Source of the DNA: Bradyrhizobium sp. LTSP849
GTDB lineage: Bacteria > Pseudomonadota > Alphaproteobacteria > Rhizobiales > Xanthobacteraceae
Assembly (NCBI RefSeq): GCF_000938255.1
Contig: NZ_JYMR01000045.1
Location: forward strand, 62,001 to 126,000
Direction: 5' to 3'
Length of the DNA: 64,000 nucleotides
Shown: positions 26,937 to 36,872 of the stretch, piece after piece
Layout: every line of letters begins with the position of its first letter
How positions within the stretch are numbered: the first letter of the stretch is position 1
Program-made: the position numbers and the translations under genes
Notes under the pieces: model-generated
Databases searched by the model: none
What the model saw: the letters and a program-made list of their open reading frames with translations, nothing else
Told to the model about the DNA's origin: nothing

Positions 26937-27641
26937 ATGAAAAAGCCTGCCACCCTCGTCGCAATTTTCGCCGCCGCGCTGCTGGCAACGCCCGCGCTCG
27001 CCGACGATTTTCCGGCTGCCATCTCGGTAAGTGGCGAGGCGACCGTCTCGGCAGCGCCCGATCTCGCGCAGATCGATGCAGGCGTCGCCAACGACGCCAA
27101 GACGGCCAAGGAAGCCTCCGACGCCAACAACGCCGCGATGGGCAAGGTGCTGCTGGCGCTCAAGGGCGCCGGGATCGCCGAGAAGGATTATCAGACCTCG
27201 CGATTGTCGCTTCAGCCGCAATACGGCCAGAACAAATCCACCGGCGCCACGCCGGTGGTCGGCTTCCGCGCCTCGAACCGCGTCACCGTGAAAATTCACG
27301 ACGTGACCAAGGTCGCCAGCATCATCGACACGCTGGTCGGCGCCGGCGCCAACGATATCGGCAATATCTCGTTCGAGGTGACGCAGGCCTCAAAGCTGCT
27401 CGACGACGCCCGTGAGCAAGCAGTCGCCGACGCCCGGCGCAAGGCGGAGATCTACGCCAAGGCCACCGGTGTGACGCTGGGCGCGCCGATCAGTGTCTCG
27501 GAGGGCAACGCTCCGATGCCGTTGTTCAAGGGCCGTATGGCCGTTGCACCAATGGCCGCCGCGCCTGCCGCCGTTGCGCCGGGCGAAGAAACGCTGTCGG
27601 TGACGGTGAATGTGAGCTGGGCGATCAAGGCGGGGCAGTAG
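26937..27641 (+). CDS. SIMPL domain (DUF541) periplasmic protein
   Basis: A 234-residue exported protein of the SIMPL/DUF541 family (related to E. coli YggE and BP26 of Brucella). Signal peptide MKKPATLVAIFAAALLATPALA (given in part), then ISVSGEATVSAAPDLAQIDA, KDYQTSRLSLQPQYG, and the conserved ARRKAEIYAKATGVTLG. BP26 forms channel-like oligomers; YggE is linked to oxidative stress. The start is an ATG 5 bases after the previous stop. Confidence 0.9.
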   Translation: MKKPATLVAIFAAALLATPALADDFPAAISVSGEATVSAAPDLAQIDAGVANDAKTAKEASDANNAAMGKVLLALKGAGIAEKDYQTSRLSLQPQYGQNKSTGATPVVGFRASNRVTVKIHDVTKVASIIDTLVGAGANDIGNISFEVTQASKLLDDAREQAVADARRKAEIYAKATGVTLGAPISVSEGNAPMPLFKGRMAVAPMAAAPAAVAPGEETLSVTVNVSWAIKAGQ

Positions 27642-27676
27642 GCCGTAAGAGGCACGCTGCGCACTACAGCGATGGT

Positions 27677-27817
27677 GTCGTCCCGGCGAAGGCCGGGACC
27701 CATAACCACAGGGAGTGGTTTGGCGAAGACCGCCAGTTGTCCATCACAGCGCGGTACCGCTAGCGAGCCATCACCGATAGATCACGCGGTATGGGTCCCG
27801 GCCTTCGCCGGGACGAC
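27677..27817. repeat. palindromic repeat (family D, copy 2)
   Basis: Arms GTCGTCCCGGCGAAGGCCGG and CCGGCCTTCGCCGGGACGAC with inner GACCCATAACCACAGGGAG. It lies between the convergent SIMPL and MBL-fold genes, ending only 8 bases before the MBL-fold stop codon. Confidence 0.93.
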
Positions 27818-27824
27818 AGCGTGA

Positions 27825-28889
27825 CTAAATCTCCACCACCTGCCCCGGCTTCATCGCCACGAACCGCTCCTGCGGAATCTTCGCAGCATCGAGCGCTTCG
27901 ACCAGCGCCTTCGCCGGCGCATCGATCTCCTCATCCGTCAGCTGGAACGTCCCGTGATGATGCCCGAGCGCTTGTTGCGCGCCGCAATCGGCGAGCGCCT
28001 TCACGGCATCCTCCGGGTTCATGTGCTGATCACGCATGAACCAGCGCGGCTCGTAGGCGCCGATGGGAAGGATCGCCAGGCGTAGCGGCCCATGCTTCTC
28101 GGCGACGCGGCGAAAGTGCCCACCGTCGCCATAGCCGGAATCGCAGACGACGTAGATTTTTCCCGCCGGCGTCTCCAGCACGAAACTCGCCCACAGCGCC
28201 TTGTTGCGATCGAACATGCCGCGCGCCGACCAGTGCCGCGTCGGCACCAGCGTCACGGCGATGCCGCCACCAAGCTCGACGCGATCATGCCAGTCGAACG
28301 CTTCCACCTTGATCGTGGAATCGGCGCTGCGCATCGTCACATCGTTGCTGAGCGGGGTGACCACGCGTGGCGAAAAGTTTTTCGCGAGCCGCGACAGCGT
28401 CGCGATGTCGAGATGATCGTAGTGTCCGTGCGAGACCAGCACGACGTCGATCTTCGGCAGTTTTTCGAACGCTATGCCGGGATCGTTGTGCCGCTTCGGT
28501 CCGGCCCAGCCCACCGGCGAGACCCGCATCGACCAGACGGGATCGACGAGGAGGTTGAGGCCGCCGGCCTGGATCAGCCAGCTCGCATGGCCGACGAAGG
28601 AGAGCCGCACCTTGTCGCCATCAACGCGATCCGGCGGGGTGTCGGCATGAGGGCTCTGCGTCCAGTCCGGCCAGGCCGCACGCTTCCGTCCGCCGCCGAA
28701 CTGCCAGCGAAAGACTTCGCCGAGCGATTTCGGCGGCGCGCCGTCAGGATCAAAGAAGTGCAGGCCGTCGAAATGGTCGGAGGCGGGACCGTCGTAGTTT
28801 TTCATGCGGGAGATCCAGAGGGACGGGACACCGACCAGCGCGCCCGCCCCGGCAAGCAGTCCGAAGATGCGGCGGCGGGTGATCGGCAC
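27825..28889 (-). CDS. MBL-fold metallohydrolase (NAPE-PLD/UlaG-like) with export signal
   Basis: A 354-residue metallo-beta-lactamase-fold hydrolase. The N-terminus TRRRIFGLLAGAGALVG resembles a Tat signal or an anchor. The metal-binding motif is SHGHYDHLD (about residue 155), with earlier SFVGHASWLI and LVDPVWS. The layout (FEKLPKIDVVLVSH, GAYEPRWFM, then HHGTFQL) fits the phospholipase D-like branch related to NAPE-PLD or RomA. A phospholipid substrate is possible, not shown. Confidence 0.88.
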   Translation of the reverse strand: MPITRRRIFGLLAGAGALVGVPSLWISRMKNYDGPASDHFDGLHFFDPDGAPPKSLGEVFRWQFGGGRKRAAWPDWTQSPHADTPPDRVDGDKVRLSFVGHASWLIQAGGLNLLVDPVWSMRVSPVGWAGPKRHNDPGIAFEKLPKIDVVLVSHGHYDHLDIATLSRLAKNFSPRVVTPLSNDVTMRSADSTIKVEAFDWHDRVELGGGIAVTLVPTRHWSARGMFDRNKALWASFVLETPAGKIYVVCDSGYGDGGHFRRVAEKHGPLRLAILPIGAYEPRWFMRDQHMNPEDAVKALADCGAQQALGHHHGTFQLTDEEIDAPAKALVEALDAAKIPQERFVAMKPGQVVEI

Positions 28890-29029
28890 GGGCGGGCTTC
28901 AGGGCTGGTCGGGGCGGCAAGACATCACCGCCTATATGGGCGGGGCCGCCGGAAAAGGAACCCATCGCCGGAAACGTCATGTTTTCAAGGCCTTGCCTTC
29001 CGAAGCGGCTCCCGTACCCCTAACTTTCC

Positions 29030-29058
29030 TTGACTTTCGGCCGGGAGCGGCGTTTAAC
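29030..29058 (+). promoter_or_regulatory. candidate ffh promoter
   Basis: A -35-like TTGACT and a -10-like TTTAAC are 17 bases apart, pointing at ffh 294 bases downstream. The transcript would include the palindromic repeat in its leader. Confidence 0.3.
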
Positions 29059-29202
29059 CCGCCCACTTTCTCGGAAAGGCTTTCTTTTCGACCCGCCGAC
29101 TGGCCCTGGAGGCCAGAGGTTAACGCCCGACAGCGCTATGCGCCCTCGGGCGTAAAGGTGTTTGGAGATTGCTATCCGACGGCGTCGGGAAACGAGGAAG
29201 TG

Positions 29203-29303
29203 GTCATCCCCCGCGAAGGCGGGGGATCCAGTATTCCAGAGGCAGCTCGGTTTGAACCGAGAAGCCGCGGCGTACTGGATGCCCCACCTTCGCGGAGCAT
29301 GAC
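29203..29303. repeat. palindromic repeat in the ffh leader (family A, copy 3)
   Basis: Arms GTCATCCCCCGCGAAGGCGG and CCACCTTCGCGGAGCATGAC, inner GATCCAGTATTCC / GGCGTACTGGAT. It ends 48 bases before the ffh start codon. Confidence 0.92.
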
Positions 29304-29351
29304 AGTGGTGAACGCGGCAACCCTGCGCGAGCAGGACAAGGAACAACGGCA

Positions 29352-30899
29352 TTGTTCGACAATCTGTCGGAACGGCTTGGTGGCATTCTCGATCGTCTGA
29401 CGGGGCGCGGTGCGCTGACCGAGAAGGACGTCGACGCCGCGATGCGCGAGGTACGCCGCGCGCTGCTGGAGGCCGACGTCGCGCTCGAAGTCGTGCGCAG
29501 CTTCACCGAGCGGGTCCGCGAGCAGGCGATCGGCGCCACCGTCGTGAAGTCGGTCACGCCCGGCCAGATGGTGGTCAAGATCGTCCATGACGAGCTGATC
29601 AACACGCTCGGCGCCGAAAGCCAGACCATCGACATCAATTCCGTGCCGCCGGTTCCGATCATGATGGTCGGCCTGCAAGGCTCCGGTAAAACCACCACCA
29701 CCGCAAAGCTCGCCCGCCGTCTGGTCCAGCGCGATAAGCGCAAGGTGCTGATGGCTTCGCTCGACATCTATCGCCCGGCGGCGATGGAGCAGCTGGCCGT
29801 GCTCGGCCGCGATCTCGACATTCCGACCCTGCCGATCGTCGCGGGACAGCAGCCGGCGCAGATCGCGAAGCGCGCGCTCGAGGCCGGCAAGCTCGGCGGC
29901 TACGACGTCGTGCTGCTCGACACCGCCGGCCGCACCACGCTCGACGAAGACATGATGGCGGAAGCTGCCGCGATTAAAGCTGCCGCGAATCCGCATGAAG
30001 TGCTGCTGGTCGCGGACAGCCTCACAGGTCAGGACGCCGTCAATCTTGCCCGCGCCTTCGACGAGCGCGTCGGCCTCACCGGCATCGTGCTCACGCGCGT
30101 GGACGGCGACGGCCGCGGCGGCGCCGCGCTGTCGATGCGCGCGGTCACCGGCAAGCCGATCAAGCTGATCGGCACCGGTGAAAAGACCGATGCACTGGAG
30201 GATTTCCATCCAGACCGTATTGCGGGGCGCATCCTCGGCATGGGTGACGTGGTGTCGCTGGTCGAACGGGCCGCCGCCAACATCGACGCCGAAAAGGCCG
30301 CGCGCACCGCCGAGCGCATGCGCAAGGGTCAGTTCGACCTCAACGACATGCGCGAGCAGCTCTCGCAGATGGCGAACATGGGCGGCATCAGCGGCCTGAT
30401 GGGCATGATGCCCGGTATCGCCAAGATGAAGAACCAGATCGCGGCCGCAGGGATCGACGACAAGATTCTGAAGCGCCAGGTCGCGGTGATCGATTCCATG
30501 ACGCGCGACGAGCGGCGTCATCCCGACCTGCTCAAGGCCAGCCGCAAGAAGCGCATCGCGGCCGGAAGCGGCCAGAGCGTCGAGCAGGTCAACAAGCTGC
30601 TCAAGATGCACCGGAACATGGCCGACATGATGAAGGCGATGGGTTCGGGCAAGCGCGGCCCGCTCGCCGGCATCGCGCAGGCGATGGGCTTTGGCGGCGG
30701 CATGAAGCCTCCCTCACCGGAAGAGATGAAGGCACTGCAGGACAAGATGCAGGGCGGCGGTGGACAGGGTCTGCCCAGCCTGCCGAAGGATCTGCCGGCG
30801 GGTCTGCGCACAGGTCTGCCCAACGTTCCCGGACTGACCGGGCTGAGCGGCAAGCCGATGCTGCCGGGCCTCGGCGGATTTCCGGGCAAGAAGAAATGA
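29352..30899 (+). CDS. ffh: signal recognition particle protein Ffh
   Basis: A 515-residue SRP GTPase. N-domain MFDNLSERLGGILDRLTG, P-loop GLQGSGKTTTTAKLA (about residues 106-120), DTAGRTTLDEDMM, TRVDGDGRGGAA, then the methionine-rich M-domain that binds signal sequences and SRP RNA (GLMGMMPGIAKMK). The tail is rich in Gly, Leu and Pro. The frame opens with TTG; no in-frame ATG precedes the conserved MFDNLSERL, so TTG is the likely start, with AAGGA about 11 bases upstream. It leads the ffh-rpsP-rimM-trmD-rplS cluster. Confidence 0.97.
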   Translation: MFDNLSERLGGILDRLTGRGALTEKDVDAAMREVRRALLEADVALEVVRSFTERVREQAIGATVVKSVTPGQMVVKIVHDELINTLGAESQTIDINSVPPVPIMMVGLQGSGKTTTTAKLARRLVQRDKRKVLMASLDIYRPAAMEQLAVLGRDLDIPTLPIVAGQQPAQIAKRALEAGKLGGYDVVLLDTAGRTTLDEDMMAEAAAIKAAANPHEVLLVADSLTGQDAVNLARAFDERVGLTGIVLTRVDGDGRGGAALSMRAVTGKPIKLIGTGEKTDALEDFHPDRIAGRILGMGDVVSLVERAAANIDAEKAARTAERMRKGQFDLNDMREQLSQMANMGGISGLMGMMPGIAKMKNQIAAAGIDDKILKRQVAVIDSMTRDERRHPDLLKASRKKRIAAGSGQSVEQVNKLLKMHRNMADMMKAMGSGKRGPLAGIAQAMGFGGGMKPPSPEEMKALQDKMQGGGGQGLPSLPKDLPAGLRTGLPNVPGLTGLSGKPMLPGLGGFPGKKK

Positions 30900-30984
30900 G
30901 GAATTCGTCGCGGAGGATCGCAAGCATCCTGCGCAACGCGGAATACCAATCAACCGAACAAACCGTATTTTGAAGGAGAACTAA

Positions 30985-31317
30985 ATGTCCGTCGTTATCC
31001 GCCTCGCTCGTGCAGGCACCAAGAAGCGCCCCGTTTATCACGTCGTCGTCGCCGATTCGCGCTTTCCCCGCGATGGCCGCTTCATCGAGCGTCTGGGCTA
31101 CTTCAACCCGCTGCTGCCGAAGGACAACGAGACCCGGCTGAAGCTCGACATGGACAAGGTGAAGGCCTGGCTCGCCAAGGGCGCCCAGCCGTCGGACCGC
31201 GTGTCGCGCTTCCTCGACGCCGCCGGCGTCAAGAAGCGCGAAGCGCGCAACAACCCGGAAAAGGCCGTGCCGCGCAAGGAGCGCAAGGCGCAGGCCGAAG
31301 CCGCCGCGAAGGGTTAA
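30985..31317 (+). CDS. rpsP: 30S ribosomal protein S16
   Basis: A 110-residue ribosomal protein with the family start MSVVIRLARAGTKKRPVYHV and ERLGYFNPLLP near residue 34. A basic, Ala-rich C-terminal extension is usual in alphaproteobacteria. AAGGAG lies 7 bases before the ATG. It is followed by rimM after 9 bases. Confidence 0.98.
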   Translation: MSVVIRLARAGTKKRPVYHVVVADSRFPRDGRFIERLGYFNPLLPKDNETRLKLDMDKVKAWLAKGAQPSDRVSRFLDAAGVKKREARNNPEKAVPRKERKAQAEAAAKG

Positions 31318-31326
31318 GGCGAGAAG

Positions 31327-31887
31327 ATGCCGGCGCTGATCTGCGTCGCGCGGATCGGCGCCGCGCATGGTGTGCGCGGCGCGGTCAAATTGTGGACCTT
31401 CACCGAAGATCCCCTGGCCGTGCGGCGCTACGGTCTACTCTCTTCCAAGGACGGCAAGCGCCAGTTCGAGGTCGCGCAGGCGCGCGAGGCCAAGGATCAT
31501 CTGGTCGCGACGTTCAAGGGCGTCACGACCCGCGATGAAGCCGAGCGCCTCAACGGCATCGAGCTCTATATCGCGCGCGAAAAACTGCCCGCGACCGACG
31601 ATGACGACTATTACCACGCCGATCTGATCGGGCTCGCCGCCGTCACCACGGCGGGCGACGCCCTTGGCCGCGTACTCGCGATCCATAATTTCGGTGCCGG
31701 CAACATCATCGAGATCGCCCCGCCGAAGGGACCGACGATGCTGCTGCCGTTCACCAACGCGGTGGTGCCGGAGGTCGATATCGCCGGCGAGCGCGTCGTG
31801 ATCGCGCTGCCGCAGGAGATCGAAGGCGAAAAGGACGAGGAAGAGGATCCCTCTTCGAGTCGTCCCGGCGAAGGCCGGGACCCATAA
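31327..31887 (+). CDS. rimM: ribosome maturation factor RimM; C-terminus encoded by a repeat
   Basis: A 186-residue 30S maturation factor that binds S19. The N-terminal RimM domain starts ICVARIGAAHGVRGAVKLW; the PRC-barrel part includes YYHADLIGLAAVT, VLAIHNFGAGNIIEI and LPFTNAVVPEVDI. After the normal end near EIEGEKDEEEDP the frame runs into a family D palindromic repeat, which supplies the last residues (SSSRPGEGRDP) and the stop. The repeat therefore seems to have replaced or extended the original 3' end. Confidence 0.95.
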   Translation: MPALICVARIGAAHGVRGAVKLWTFTEDPLAVRRYGLLSSKDGKRQFEVAQAREAKDHLVATFKGVTTRDEAERLNGIELYIAREKLPATDDDDYYHADLIGLAAVTTAGDALGRVLAIHNFGAGNIIEIAPPKGPTMLLPFTNAVVPEVDIAGERVVIALPQEIEGEKDEEEDPSSSRPGEGRDP

Positions 31888-31978
31888 CCACAGGACGTGG
31901 TTTTTGGCTAAGCTGATGGCTCCAACCATCGCAAAACGGACTGCGGTGGCTATGGGTCCCGGCCTTCGCCGGGACGAC
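31859..31978. repeat. palindromic repeat overlapping the rimM 3' end (family D, copy 3)
   Basis: Arms GTCGTCCCGGCGAAGGCCGG and CCGGCCTTCGCCGGGACGAC. The left arm overlaps the last 29 bases of rimM. The right arm ends 17 bases before trmD. Confidence 0.94.
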
Positions 31979-31995
31979 GGAATTTTTGAAGCACA

Positions 31996-32745
31996 ATGAC
32001 AAACCCCTGGCGCGCGACGGTGCTGACGCTGTTTCCGGAGATGTTTCCGGGGCCGCTTGGCGTGAGCCTGGCTGGGCGGGCACTGGCCTCGGGGCTCTGG
32101 CAGCTCGAGGCCCGAGACATCCGGGCCTCTGCGACCGACCGCCACCGCAGCGTCGACGATACCCCGGCCGGCGGCGGACCGGGCATGGTGCTGCGGGCGG
32201 ACGTTTTGGCGGCGGCGATCGACACAGCTGAGACCGGGCCGGAGCGGCCCCGCCTGCTGATGAGCCCGCGCGGTCGGCCATTGACCCAGGCTCGCGTCAT
32301 TGAGCTTGCCCAGGGCCCCGGCCCCCTGATCGTCTGCGGGCGGTTTGAGGGGATCGACCAGCGGGTGATCGATACCCGCGACCTGGAGGAGGTCTCGATC
32401 GGCGATTACGTGCTGTCGGGGGGTGAAATCGCCGCGCTAGCGCTGATTGACGCCTGCGTCCGGCTGCTGCCGGGGGTGATGGGCAAGGAGGCCTCGGGAA
32501 CCGAGGAAAGCTTCTCCGACGGCCTGCTCGAATACCCCCAATACACCCGTCCGCAGCTGTTCGAGGGGGTTCCGATCCCGGAGATCCTGACCTCCGGCGA
32601 CCATGCCAAGGTCGCGGCCTGGCGGCGGGCGGAATCCGAGGCCCTGACGGCGGCCCGGCGAGCGGATTTGTGGGCCAAGATCCCGAGCAAGGTCCCGAAT
32701 CGGCCCGGACGCCGAAAAACGCCAAAAAGCACGACAGACGGGTGA
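31996..32745 (+). CDS. trmD: tRNA (guanine37-N1)-methyltransferase
   Basis: A 249-residue SPOUT (knotted) methyltransferase that methylates G37 of tRNAs. Visible motifs are LTLFPEMFPGPLG near the start, PAGGGPGMVLR, GPGPLIVCGRFEGID (about 102-116) and SIGDYVLSGGE, followed by RPQLFEGVPIPEIL. It lies downstream of rimM with a repeat between, and upstream of rplS. Confidence 0.97.
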   Translation: MTNPWRATVLTLFPEMFPGPLGVSLAGRALASGLWQLEARDIRASATDRHRSVDDTPAGGGPGMVLRADVLAAAIDTAETGPERPRLLMSPRGRPLTQARVIELAQGPGPLIVCGRFEGIDQRVIDTRDLEEVSIGDYVLSGGEIAALALIDACVRLLPGVMGKEASGTEESFSDGLLEYPQYTRPQLFEGVPIPEILTSGDHAKVAAWRRAESEALTAARRADLWAKIPSKVPNRPGRRKTPKSTTDG

Positions 32746-32854
32746 CAAACGCTCCGGCTTGCCTTATAGCAGCGCCAAATCCGCAATAGCTGGATAAACG
32801 AATTTCGCGCAGCCCCCGTTTTCCAAGGCTGGGCGCGCCGATGGAGATTTACCC

Positions 32855-33235
32855 ATGAACCTGATTCAACAGCTCGAAAAAGAGCAATTCGACAAGCTCT
32901 CCGCCACCAAGGTCATTCCGGAGTTCGGTCCCGGCGACACCGTGATCGTCAACGTGAAGGTCGTCGAAGGCGACCGCACCCGCGTGCAGGCCTATGAAGG
33001 CGTCTGCATCGGCCGTTCCGGCGGTGGCCTCAACGAGAGCTTCACCGTGCGCAAGATTTCGTACGGCGAAGGCGTCGAGCGCGTGTTCCCGGTGATGTCG
33101 CCGATGATCGACTCGATCAAGGTGGTGCGCCGCGGCAAGGTCCGTCGCGCCAAGCTCTATTACCTCCGTCAGCTGCGCGGCAAGTCGGCCCGCATCGTCG
33201 AGAAGACTGAGCACGCCAAGGCCGTCAACGAGTAA
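32855..33235 (+). CDS. rplS: 50S ribosomal protein L19
   Basis: A 126-residue ribosomal protein: MNLIQQLEKEQFDKL, PGDTVIVNVKVVEGDRTR, and RRGKVRRAKLYYLRQLRGKS. It closes the ffh-rpsP-rimM-trmD-rplS cluster, and a strong terminator follows 26 bases after its stop. Confidence 0.98.
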   Translation: MNLIQQLEKEQFDKLSATKVIPEFGPGDTVIVNVKVVEGDRTRVQAYEGVCIGRSGGGLNESFTVRKISYGEGVERVFPVMSPMIDSIKVVRRGKVRRAKLYYLRQLRGKSARIVEKTEHAKAVNE

Positions 33236-33261
33236 GCTCCGCTTACAGACGAGTTTCGAAC

Positions 33262-33291
33262 AGCGCGGGGCCAAACGCCCCGCGCTTTTTT
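33262..33291 (+). terminator. rho-independent terminator after rplS
   Basis: A 9-bp stem AGCGCGGGG / CCCCGCGCT with a short loop, followed by TTTTT. Confidence 0.93.
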
Positions 33292-33350
33292 GTTGCGTCA
33301 GCCGTGCGCGTCAAAGCCCTCGCGCTTCCAAATCTCCCTGCTATATATTC

Positions 33351-33365
33351 CTGGAATGTTTCCAG
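33351..33365. promoter_or_regulatory. small palindrome in the leuC upstream region
   Basis: CTGGAA TGT TTCCAG is a perfect 6-bp inverted repeat just after a TATATT-like stretch. It lies about 200 bases before leuC. A short frame (33358-33484, 42 codons) begins inside it, but shows no Leu-rich run as expected for a leader peptide. The rest of the 329 bases between rplS and leuC shows only the rplS terminator. Confidence 0.25.
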
Positions 33366-33564
33366 ATCTGACCAGCTTCGCGACCATCAAGCGCATCGTC
33401 ATCGACGATCGCTCGCGGCTGCCTGGCCGGTTCTTCGGACGCTTCGCGACCTCGGCAACGTCAGAGCTTAGTCCCGCAGCTTAAAGGCTGCGCTGAAGAC
33501 GATTTTGTTGCCCCGCGCGCCACCCGCGCTCATCGCTACCACGCATTGTTTGGAGCTTAAGCTC

Positions 33565-34971
<1,407 letters not shown>

Positions 34972-35065
34972 GCCACTCGCTGCAATTTGAGCCAAAGCGG
35001 CAAAAGGCCGTTAAGCGGCATCGCCCACATTGCGTCCTCGCGACCGTTTCGCGAGGACGCGCGCC

Positions 35066-35275
35066 ATGACCAACAAGCCCGAATATGTCGATCTGATCAG
35101 CGCTGCGACCCGCCAGCACCGGCGGCGCGCAACGCCGTTGCGCATCGTCGCCGAGCCTGAGATCGAAGAGACCTCGCGACTGAGCCGCTGGCCGCCGGCG
35201 ATGTTCAAGCAGTGGAAGCTTGAGAATTTGATGCCGTGGAAATCGGCGTCGTGGAAGCTGAAGGATTGGCTCTGA
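35066..35275 (+). CDS. short hypothetical protein, 69 aa
   Basis: A small basic protein beginning MTNKPEYVDLISAATRQHRR and ending with WPPAMFKQWKLENLMPWKSA and KDWL. No signal peptide or known domain. Support for it being real: it fills the space between leuC and a terminator placed right after its stop, and its composition is protein-like, with Trp-rich ends. I do not recognise it. Confidence 0.5.
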   Translation: MTNKPEYVDLISAATRQHRRRATPLRIVAEPEIEETSRLSRWPPAMFKQWKLENLMPWKSASWKLKDWL

Positions 35276-35291
35276 GCCACGCGATGAACAA

Positions 35292-35315
35292 AGGGCGCCC
35301 TTGAGGCGCCCTTTT
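35292..35315 (+). terminator. terminator after the 69-aa gene
   Basis: AGGGCGCC, short loop, GGCGCCCT and a TTT run. It lies between convergent genes and could serve both strands. Confidence 0.75.
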
Positions 35316-35338
35316 CATTTCAACCGATGAAGCTCCGC

Positions 35339-35917
35339 TTACCAATAGCGGTACGGATGATGCCAGCGGTGCCAATGATGCCAGTGGCAGATTCGGCGCG
35401 GGCCGTAATAGGTCCAGATGATCCGGCAGCGGCGCGGATGGTGGTAACTGGGATAGTAGCCGCCGTAGAAGCGCCGATGGAAGTGGCGATGCCCGTAGTA
35501 AGCGGGGCGATAGCCACCGTAGCGATGAAATCCGCCATAGTGGTGAAATCCGCCGTAGCGATAGCCGCCACCATGAAAGGCCGGCGCGGCGCGGAAACCG
35601 CCACCATGAAAACCACCGCCATGGAAGCCGCCGAAATGTCCGCCGCCACCATGGAAGCCACCACCGCCGCCGTGAAAGCCTCCGCCACCGTGGAAACCTC
35701 CACCTCCACCATGTCCGCCGCCACCACCACCGCCGCCGTGACGAACCTGCGTGATCATGTCGTCAGTCGTGGCTTTTGCCGCCGGCAACGCCGTCGGATT
35801 GATGGGCGTCATCGCTTCAGCGCGGCGCGCAGTCCCGGCCGACAGCATCAGCGTGGCAACGGCCGCAATCCCGAACAAGCGCATCGGGCTTGTCCCGAGA
35901 CCCAAAATCCTCAGCAT
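35339..35917 (-). CDS. secreted Gly/His-rich protein
   Basis: A 192-residue protein with a signal peptide (MRLFGIAAVATLMLSAGTA region, cut near RRAEA). The mature part starts MTPINPTALP and continues with a poly-Gly/His block (about residues 60-115: repeated GGGGFHGG units). The C-terminal part is Tyr/His/Arg-rich and ends HHWHRWHHPYRYW. No enzyme domain. Dense His suggests metal binding or an envelope structural role; this is inference. The start MLRILGLG is preferred; an upstream methionine would add 16 residues. A second, smaller protein (36426-36632) shares the same plan after the signal peptide. Confidence 0.8.
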   Translation of the reverse strand: MLRILGLGTSPMRLFGIAAVATLMLSAGTARRAEAMTPINPTALPAAKATTDDMITQVRHGGGGGGGGHGGGGGFHGGGGFHGGGGGFHGGGGHFGGFHGGGFHGGGFRAAPAFHGGGYRYGGFHHYGGFHRYGGYRPAYYGHRHFHRRFYGGYYPSYHHPRRCRIIWTYYGPRRICHWHHWHRWHHPYRYW

Positions 35918-36069
35918 CGAATTCTCCCTGAATCTGAACAGCGGAGTTGCGACGCTGGTTTCCACCTCGCGTCATCCCTGTTCATGTGCGGTCGCTCCCA
36001 AGATTAAATTAGGGACAGCGACGTGAATGCCTCATGAATGAATGACGGTCGCGCGCCCCGCGCTTGACG

Positions 36070-36330
36070 TCACCACCACGGCCCGTAGCCGAGCACGAAA
36101 GGTGCGGGCACGCCGTAAGGATAAGGCCGGTAATAGACGGGCCGCGCGTAATAGTGCGGATCATGGCGCGGATAGGACCGCGCAATGTCGTCATGTCGCG
36201 CGTGTCGCCGCACATCGAAGATCGCGCGCCCCGCCGAGGCATCCGGCGTCGCCACCATCTGCGCACAGGAAGCGTGAGGCAGACTTGCAGCGAGCCCGAC
36301 AACAACGGCCAATACAGTCCATTTCGGCAT
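36070..36330 (-). CDS. small secreted Tyr/Pro/His-rich protein
   Basis: An 86-residue protein: signal peptide MPKWTVLAVVVGLAASLPHA, then a polar middle (DASAGRAIFDVRRHARHDD) and a C-terminus rich in Tyr and Pro (YYARPVYYRPYPYGVPAPF). Function unknown. It lies between two other small secreted proteins on the same strand; each has its own spacing, so they may be separate transcripts. Confidence 0.65.
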   Translation of the reverse strand: MPKWTVLAVVVGLAASLPHASCAQMVATPDASAGRAIFDVRRHARHDDIARSYPRHDPHYYARPVYYRPYPYGVPAPFVLGYGPWW

Positions 36331-36425
36331 GACGACCTCCACAACCCTCAGCATGCGGGCTTTGCGAGGCTATCTGCAAGTTAAAACAGGCCCGGAATCC
36401 GGGCCTGTTCGTATCCAGCCTTCGT

Positions 36426-36632
36426 TCACCAACGACGGTGATGCCAGCGGTGCCCGCGCCAATGATGACGGCGCCAATGCCAACGAACCTCGGTCGTTGG
36501 TGCAACTTCATCCTGCACCGATTGCGCGGCACCGGGATTGATCAGCGACACCGCCTGCGCACGCTCGACTGGCGCCGCGATGACGAACAACGCACCGGCG
36601 GCTACAAGGCCGAACACTTTCAAGGACTGCAT
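36426..36632 (-). CDS. small secreted His/Arg/Trp-rich protein
   Basis: A 68-residue protein: signal peptide MQSLKVFGLVAAGALFVIAA, then AQAVSLINPGAAQSVQDE and a tail of HWRRHHWRGHRWHHRRW. The part after the signal (A-V-S-L-I-N-P) lines up with AEAMTPINP in the Gly/His-rich protein at 35339-35917. The two look like members of one family with different tails. Confidence 0.7.
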   Translation of the reverse strand: MQSLKVFGLVAAGALFVIAAPVERAQAVSLINPGAAQSVQDEVAPTTEVRWHWRRHHWRGHRWHHRRW

Positions 36633-36872
36633 TTGGTTGGATCTCCTGACATCGTTTGCGGTGCACGCACTGATCAGACGTCGCGGCACGGGCGCGACAG
36701 AGAGCCGAACCTGGAACCATGGGCCTGAATCTGATATGGATGAACGCGCCCCGGGTTTGAATGCACAGAACGCGGGCAAGTTCCTGAGCATCGGCGCAAC
36801 ATTTCATGCGCCACCAAAACCAGCCGTCAGCGACGCACGTATCTTCTTGTCGAGCGAATGCAGGAGATGGTC

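Larger units (their letters stand above)
28890..29351. other. upstream region of ffh
   Basis: This 462-base gap holds a candidate promoter (29030-29058) and a family A palindromic repeat (29203-29303). No convincing gene is present; frames in it overlap the repeat or lack codon structure. Confidence 0.6.

Noticed and set aside
33290..33484. 64-codon frame between rplS and leuC as a gene or leucine leader peptide
   Set aside because: No ribosome-binding site, no Leu run and no terminator/antiterminator pair were seen.
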